Positions 60,245 through 64,000 of a stretch of 64,000 nt of DNA are shown piece after piece. The notes under the pieces were generated by a model. It had not been told where the DNA came from, did not search any database, and was given only the letters and a program-made list of their open reading frames with translations. Within the stretch, counting starts at the first letter, position 1. The number at the start of each line of letters is the position of its first letter. Origin of the DNA: Harryflintia acetispora. GTDB taxonomy: Bacteria; Bacillota; Clostridia; Oscillospirales; Ruminococcaceae. The stretch lies in assembly GCA_004340125.1 (NCBI GenBank), contig SLUK01000001.1:62001-126000 (forward strand). Direction: 5' to 3'. A program made the position numbers and the translations under genes.

Positions 60245-60411
60245 GATAAAGGGCACGGAACAGTTTCTGGCCGCCCTTCCACGGGTGTTTTTTCTATTGC
60301 CGTCTGCCAGACGCGTGGCACAAGGGAGGATAATTAGCGCATTGTTCGACTCTAGCCATTCAGGCCGATGAATCAATTTTCGCTAGAAGAAATTCGTCGT
60401 CTGGACAACAC
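60208..60411 (-). ncRNA. Candidate structured RNA of about 200 nt
   Basis: A minus-strand promoter (TTGACA-17-TAATAT, also readable as TATAAT) at 60446-60418 would start RNA near 60411. A perfect 17-bp hairpin (60244-60208) followed by TTTTTT ends it. In between no good reading frame exists, but stems can be drawn: GGTGTT/AACACC and CCAGACG/CGTCTGG enclosing TTCTAGC/GCTAGAG with inner ATTCA/TGAAT, and AAGGGC/GCCCTT near the 3' end. Length suggests comparison with 6S and raiA RNAs, but I do not recognise the conserved core of either. Located downstream of tRNA-Tyr with its own promoter. Confidence 0.55.
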
Positions 60412-60417
60412 CTGCTA

Positions 60418-60446
60418 ATATTATAGCCAGAGAGTATTTTTGTCAA
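60418..60446 (-). promoter_or_regulatory. Promoter of candidate RNA
   Basis: Minus strand TTGACA (60446-60441), 17 bp, TAATAT (60423-60418); an overlapping TATAAT with a 15-bp spacer is also present. Confidence 0.7.
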
Positions 60447-60497
60447 TCGCCCATGTCGAAATACCCGTAAACTTTCGCGTGTAAACGGGGGAAAGAA

Positions 60498-60538
60498 AAA
60501 ATCCTCATCCACCCCACAAAGGGACAAATGAAGATTTT
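60498..60538 (-). terminator. Terminator after tRNA-Tyr
   Basis: An 11-bp stem (one G-U pair) of AAAATCTTCAT with ATGAGGATTTT, followed by TTTT on the minus strand, directly after the tRNA 3' end. Confidence 0.75.
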
Positions 60539-60540
60539 GT

Positions 60541-60626
60541 TGGTGGGAGAGGATGGATTCGAACCATCGAAGTCGATGACAACAGATTTACAGTCTGCCC
60601 CCTTTGGCCACTCGGGAACTCTCCCA
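60541..60626 (-). tRNA. tRNA-Tyr (anticodon GTA)
   Basis: 86 nt including encoded CCA. Acceptor TGGGAGA pairs with TCTCCCA; anticodon loop CTGTAAA with GTA; long variable arm as in bacterial tRNA-Tyr; T-loop GGTTCGAATCC. Same strand as tRNA-Thr just upstream. Confidence 0.95.
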
Positions 60627-60658
60627 TATTCAATTGGACGGCCTGTCCAGCCAGAAAG

Positions 60659-60734
60659 TGGAGCTGGTGGACGGACTTGAACCCCCGACCTGCTGATTAC
60701 AAATCAGCTGCTCTACCAACTGAGCTACACCAGC
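60659..60734 (-). tRNA. tRNA-Thr (anticodon TGT)
   Basis: 76 nt including CCA. Acceptor GCTGGTG pairs with CACCAGC; D-arm GCTCAGTTGGTAGAGC; anticodon stem CTGAT-TTGTAAT-CAG with TGT; T-loop GTTCAAGTC. It is 32 bp upstream of tRNA-Tyr. Confidence 0.95.
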
Positions 60735-60902
60735 ATATCATGGTTTCATCGCCGCAGAAGGTCAATCTCCGTCCAGCGACGTATAATATGATAGCATACA
60801 CAAAAAAATAAGTCAATACAAATTCTTCTATTTTCTTCCCTGTTTTTCTCGGTATGACAGGTCCTCTCCCGGCCCGCCGGCCGGCGGGCCGGGAGGCGGC
60901 CA

Positions 60903-61391
60903 TCAATAATAGAAGCGGACAAATTTGATGTTGTAGAAATCGCACGCGAGGATGTCGTCGGTTTCGGTTTCGTTGATCAGGATATAGTTTGCCCCGACCT
61001 CGAGCAAGATACCCGTACGATCCACAATGGTACTGGTTCCCACTAAAAATTCCACCGTCACCTTGCGCCCGATCTGGGTGCGCAGATAGCCGTTGAGATA
61101 CATCAGGTTCTCCACCGTCAGCGGCATGGGCTGGTTCATCGGGGTGATGGGCGTGCTGCTCTGCTGCATGGCGGTGGACTGGGGAACCATCCCGCCCTGC
61201 GCCAGGGTTTGCCCGCCCGCCATTCCCTGGAAGGCGCCGATGTTCGAGGTCGAGGGTACCGGCGCCGCGCCGGCATAGGTATCGCCCGCCAGCGGCGGGA
61301 GGTTAAGCGCGCGCACACACTCGGGCGTGACGCAGGGCGTAATGGGGTATCCGGTAAAGGTTTGCTGTGGCATAGAGGTAGTTTGGTCCAT
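60903..61391 (-). CDS. GerQ-like spore coat protein
   Basis: 162 aa from ATG 61391 (GGAGA upstream; 61403 possible). A Pro/Thr/Gln/Met-rich N-terminal half of low complexity is followed by a folded part (about 92-162): PLTVENLMYLNGYLRTQIGRKVTVEFLVG...GILLEVGANYILINE...CDFYNIKFVRFYY. The layout, low-complexity head plus LTVEN-start small beta domain, is that of GerQ, a transglutaminase-linked coat protein needed for CwlJ placement in Bacillus spores. The CwlJ-like gene is immediately upstream, supporting this. Confidence 0.75.
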   Translation of the reverse strand: MDQTTSMPQQTFTGYPITPCVTPECVRALNLPPLAGDTYAGAAPVPSTSNIGAFQGMAGGQTLAQGGMVPQSTAMQQSSTPITPMNQPMPLTVENLMYLNGYLRTQIGRKVTVEFLVGTSTIVDRTGILLEVGANYILINETETDDILACDFYNIKFVRFYY

Positions 61392-61480
61392 CTTATTCTC
61401 CATCGGCCGCGGCCTTATGTAACGCATGCCGCCGCAGCCGCCGCCTCTTGACGGCGGGCGGCCCGCCGAAATAGGCACCG

Positions 61481-61927
61481 TCAGGTGCTGGCATATTTTT
61501 CTGTTGGAACGTAAAAACAGTGCTGGTTGATCCGGTTGTGGATCACCCCGGCCCCGCCGGGCGGGAAATAGTTTGCGCACCGGGGGCTGTAGGGGTTATA
61601 AAAGAAGAGGGAATTGTCGACCCCCTGCATAGTGTTGCCGCCCAGCGCCCAGTCGGCGATCGCGTAATGGATTTCCTGCGGGTCCATGTTCCAGACGTTC
61701 TGCGAATTGTAACGCCCCGCGAGCACATCCTTCATACAATTGAACTGTCCCTGCTGTTCGATAATATTGCGGACGTTTCCGCCCTGGCTGATCCTGAAAA
61801 ATTCTCCGTACGGCACGGTGGCGCGGTTCATTACCACCGCCGCCACCGCCGCCATACCGTTATCCCCTTCGCCGCCCGCCTCGCACTGCAGCAGCCGGGC
61901 AAACAGCTCCCGGGTATCGTATGGCAT
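61481..61927 (-). CDS. CwlJ/SleB-type cortex-lytic cell wall hydrolase
   Basis: 148 aa, essentially only the hydrolase domain. RLLQCEAGGEGDNGMAAVAAVVMNR carries the catalytic Glu (E16) of the SleB/CwlJ lytic transglycosylase fold; PQGQFNC-like (QQGQFNCMKDV) and NSLFFYNP...CANYF follow the family. No signal peptide, like CwlJ and unlike SleB. It breaks spore cortex peptidoglycan in germination. Upstream of the GerQ-like gene on the same strand. Confidence 0.88.
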   Translation of the reverse strand: MPYDTRELFARLLQCEAGGEGDNGMAAVAAVVMNRATVPYGEFFRISQGGNVRNIIEQQGQFNCMKDVLAGRYNSQNVWNMDPQEIHYAIADWALGGNTMQGVDNSLFFYNPYSPRCANYFPPGGAGVIHNRINQHCFYVPTEKYAST

Positions 61928-62236
61928 GTTTCCTCACCCTTTTCGGCGGGCTTCGCCCGCTACGATATGTATTCCTGACCGGAGCCCGGTCGAGGCTCCG
62001 GTCTATCCTATGACGCATGGGAAAGGCTGTTGCCTTGTCCGCAAGGCGGGCCGGCAGCCGGTATTTTATTGCAGTGCATGCAAAAAAACGAAAAAGCAGC
62101 GCCGCCCTCCCGGTTTTTGAGAGGGCGGCGCAATTTCGCCTGATCAAAATTTTTTAGCGGCAAGCCGCCGCAAACACACATACAGCCGGTTCCGGGGCCG
62201 TCCATGGGCAGCCCGGGCCGGTATGGATTCTCCCGG
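61928..62236. other. Intergenic region with hairpins
   Basis: No gene. Small palindromes GCGGGCTTCGCCCGC (about 61947) and GACCGGAGCC...GGCTCCGGTC (61978-62004), then the GGDEF terminator at 62099-62131. Confidence 0.5.
62099..62131 (-). terminator. Terminator of GGDEF gene
   Basis: GCGCCGCCCTC pairs with GAGGGCGGCGC; TTTTT on the minus strand after two spacer bases. Confidence 0.85.
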
Positions 62237-63403
62237 TCAGAGGGGCATTCCGGATGCGCGGTGGAAAACCCGCTTGTCCCGATACATCTCACTGTCCGCC
62301 CGGCAGTAGGTCGCATAGATCGTCTCGCCCTGCGTTTCATCGTGCAGCGCGCAGCCCATCGCCGCCGACAGCTCGCTCACACAGTCCTTCCGGGAACGCT
62401 CGAATTCCTGGCGCACCCGTTCCATAAAGAAGTCCAGCCGCTCGCGGGTGGCGTCCTTGATCAGAACCACGAATTCGTCCCCGCCGATCCGGTAGAGCAC
62501 CTCCCCGCCCTGTGCGGCGCGCCGCAGAGCGCCGGCCGCCGCCTGGATATAGAGGTCCCCCGCATGGTGGCCCAGCGTGTCGTTGACCGACTTTAGCCCG
62601 TTGAGATCCATCACAACCACGCCGTAGCCGCTCCCCTCGCCCCGGGCAATCATGTTTTCGATGTCCACGTCGTAGGCGTTGCGGTTCTTCAGCTGGGTGA
62701 GCTGGTCGGTATTGGCCATGTCCTGGAAGGTGGGGTTGGAGACCCGCCGGAAGAACACCAGCGCTAGCCCCGCCGAAACCAAGCAGGCAAACAGCACGAT
62801 CAGCGGGGTGGCCAGCCGGAGATTGCGGTAGGTGTTATACTGGTGCTCGGCCTCGAACTCGATCCCCAGCACCCCGACCACCCGCTCCCCGTCATGGATC
62901 GGGACGTAGGTGATGAAAATCTTCCCCCAGTCGGTCTTCTTGATATTGTCCGGGAGGACCACCTCGCCGTCCAGCGCGCGCTGCATGTCCCCCTTGATCT
63001 CCGGCTCGATCGGGTCGCCGGCAAAGCGGAAATCCTCCGCATCCGAGGGCAGCCCGTCCACCACATAGATGAACTCGCCCGCCTCGTTCTGCTTGGCGGT
63101 ATAGAGGTAACGCACCCCGGTGGTCGCCCGCAGGTCGGCCAACAGCTGCTTGGTCTGCTGGTAGGAGGGCTTCTGCTGGTCCTCTCGCGTGTTGATCTCG
63201 GTGAAGGTGGACTTGTCCAGCGTCTGGTCCAGATAGCCGTAGATCGACTCCACCCGCTCGTTCAGGGTGCCGATCATATCGTCGTAGGCGAAGCGGTAAT
63301 AAAAAAAGGAAATGAGCATGCTGGAAACCAGCACGATCGCCGCCGTGAAGAAGGTGACCTGCAAATCCACCCGCCGCAGACGCAGACGTTTCATCCCGCT
63401 CAC
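62237..63403 (-). CDS. Membrane sensor diguanylate cyclase (GGDEF)
   Basis: 388 aa. TM1 about 14-37, an extracytoplasmic Cache-like sensor of about 155 residues (37-195) with GVRYLYTAKQNEAGEFIYVVDG and TYVPIHDGERVVGVLGIEFE, TM2 about 199-219, then a GGDEF domain (about 230-380) with intact active site RIGGDEF (G307-F311) and MDLNGLKSVNDTLGHHAGD. It makes cyclic di-GMP from GTP in response to an outside signal. No RxxD inhibitory site is evident before GGDEF. Single gene with its own terminator. Confidence 0.92.
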   Translation of the reverse strand: MSGMKRLRLRRVDLQVTFFTAAIVLVSSMLISFFYYRFAYDDMIGTLNERVESIYGYLDQTLDKSTFTEINTREDQQKPSYQQTKQLLADLRATTGVRYLYTAKQNEAGEFIYVVDGLPSDAEDFRFAGDPIEPEIKGDMQRALDGEVVLPDNIKKTDWGKIFITYVPIHDGERVVGVLGIEFEAEHQYNTYRNLRLATPLIVLFACLVSAGLALVFFRRVSNPTFQDMANTDQLTQLKNRNAYDVDIENMIARGEGSGYGVVVMDLNGLKSVNDTLGHHAGDLYIQAAAGALRRAAQGGEVLYRIGGDEFVVLIKDATRERLDFFMERVRQEFERSRKDCVSELSAAMGCALHDETQGETIYATYCRADSEMYRDKRVFHRASGMPL

Positions 63404-63553
63404 CTCCCTGCTCTGCTTTCTGTCATTATACTACAGGGCGAAATAAAAAGCTATCGTCTTCCCGCCTGATTTTTGCCGGCCGGACTCCCCGCCTTGTGCG
63501 CGCCGGCGGGATATGGTACACTCAAGCCAAAAAGCAGGAAAGAAGAGAGAAGT

Positions 63554-64000
63554 ATGGATATATCCTTTCCGACGCCGGAGGGCCGGTTCAATTACCGGGT
63601 CTGCGCGGTCATCCCGCAGGACGGGCGGCTGCTGGTGATGAAGGACGAAACCAGTCCCTATTCCTACCTCCCGGGCGGGCGGGTCGCCCTGCACGAACAG
63701 GCGCAGGTCGCCCTGCTGCGGGAGCTGCGCGAGGAGCTTATGGTCACTGCGCATATCGTCCGCCCGCTTTGGATCAACGAGGCCTTCTTCACCGAGGAGG
63801 TCAGCGGCGAGCGCTACCATGAGCTGTGCCTGTACTTCCTGGTGGACGTTTCCGGCACCGGGCTGCTCGACCGGGGGGAGCGCTTCGTCACGACCGAGGG
63901 GGGCGCGCACCGGTTCGCCTTTTCCTGGCTGCCGTTCCAGCAGCTGAGGGATTGCTGCCTCTACCCCGAATTCATCAAGGAGGAAATCTTTCATCTGCCC
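63554..64000 (+). CDS. Nudix hydrolase, 3' end outside window
   Basis: 149 codons are visible from ATG 63554, running off the end. YRVCAVIPQDGRLLVMKDE, then YLPGGRVALHEQAQVALLRELREEL, a complete Nudix box with GGR...E...RE..EE. Likely a small nucleotide pyrophosphohydrolase; substrate unknown. Confidence 0.88.
   Translation, partial: MDISFPTPEGRFNYRVCAVIPQDGRLLVMKDETSPYSYLPGGRVALHEQAQVALLRELREELMVTAHIVRPLWINEAFFTEEVSGERYHELCLYFLVDVSGTGLLDRGERFVTTEGGAHRFAFSWLPFQQLRDCCLYPEFIKEEIFHLP

Overview
The window is a chromosomal segment of a GC-rich, spore-forming, anaerobic Firmicute, most likely a clostridial Oscillospirales/Ruminococcaceae-type organism. This is inferred from sigK, a CwlJ/GerQ-like germination pair, a SigH-like sigma factor, a fermentative AdhE behind a perfect Rex box, Gram-positive Shine-Dalgarno sequences, NPxTG-anchored surface proteins, and a mix of GC-rich genes with AT-rich promoter islands. 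The genus cannot be fixed from the window.

Layout. 0-4.4 kb: end of a macrodomain protein overlapping a SirTM-type sirtuin, mutM, dcd, a Nudix hydrolase, a small GNAT protein and an orphan eutH. 4.5-8.6 kb: a lemA/TPM-domain pair, a secreted GLUG-motif protein and a GT8 glycosyltransferase. 8.6-12 kb: marR-ftsH, then HAD and ACT-domain genes. 12.2-18.1 kb: an oligopeptide ABC operon (oppBCDF-A). 18.3-24.0 kb: four tandem paralogous secreted proteins with NPxTG sorting signals and partly duplicated promoters and terminators. 24-25.6 kb: small genes (DUF6809-like, ribbon-helix-helix) embedded in a dispersed repeat. 25.6-32.2 kb: adhE, sigK, a SIS-domain isomerase, a DEAD-box helicase and a cyclophilin. 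32.3-37.1 kb: branched-chain amino-acid ABC operon livJ-HMGF. 37.4-42.5 kb: deoD-cdd, a ferritin-like/VIT1 protein, an AAC(6')-like acetyltransferase, a zinc ribbon protein, a SigH-like sigma factor and a MATE exporter. 42.7-45 kb: a second GLUG secreted protein and an esterase. 45.1-53.7 kb: a lacI-lacZ-sugar ABC transporter operon divergent from a Gfo/Idh/MocA oxidoreductase. 53.7-57.6 kb: a repeat-rich stretch with two small DNA-binding proteins, a rhomboid-like protein and a GH25 lysozyme. 57.6-64 kb: rarA, an unusual two-gene cassette containing a divergent sigma-like protein, a candidate structured RNA, tRNA-Thr and tRNA-Tyr, the GerQ/CwlJ-like pair, a GGDEF protein and the start of a Nudix gene.

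Themes. Nutrient uptake (peptides, branched-chain amino acids, beta-galactosides, ethanolamine) and fermentation are the main metabolic functions; transcriptional control by several sigma-type proteins and sporulation/germination is the second. The least explained items are: the divergent sigma-like pair at 59.2-60.2 kb; a ~200-nt candidate RNA with its own promoter and terminator at 60.2-60.4 kb; two ~90-nt candidate small RNAs with matching promoters and terminators divergent from the two GLUG-protein genes; the NPxTG paralog array; and a mosaic intergenic repeat found at five or more places that runs up to or into the 3' ends of neighbouring genes.
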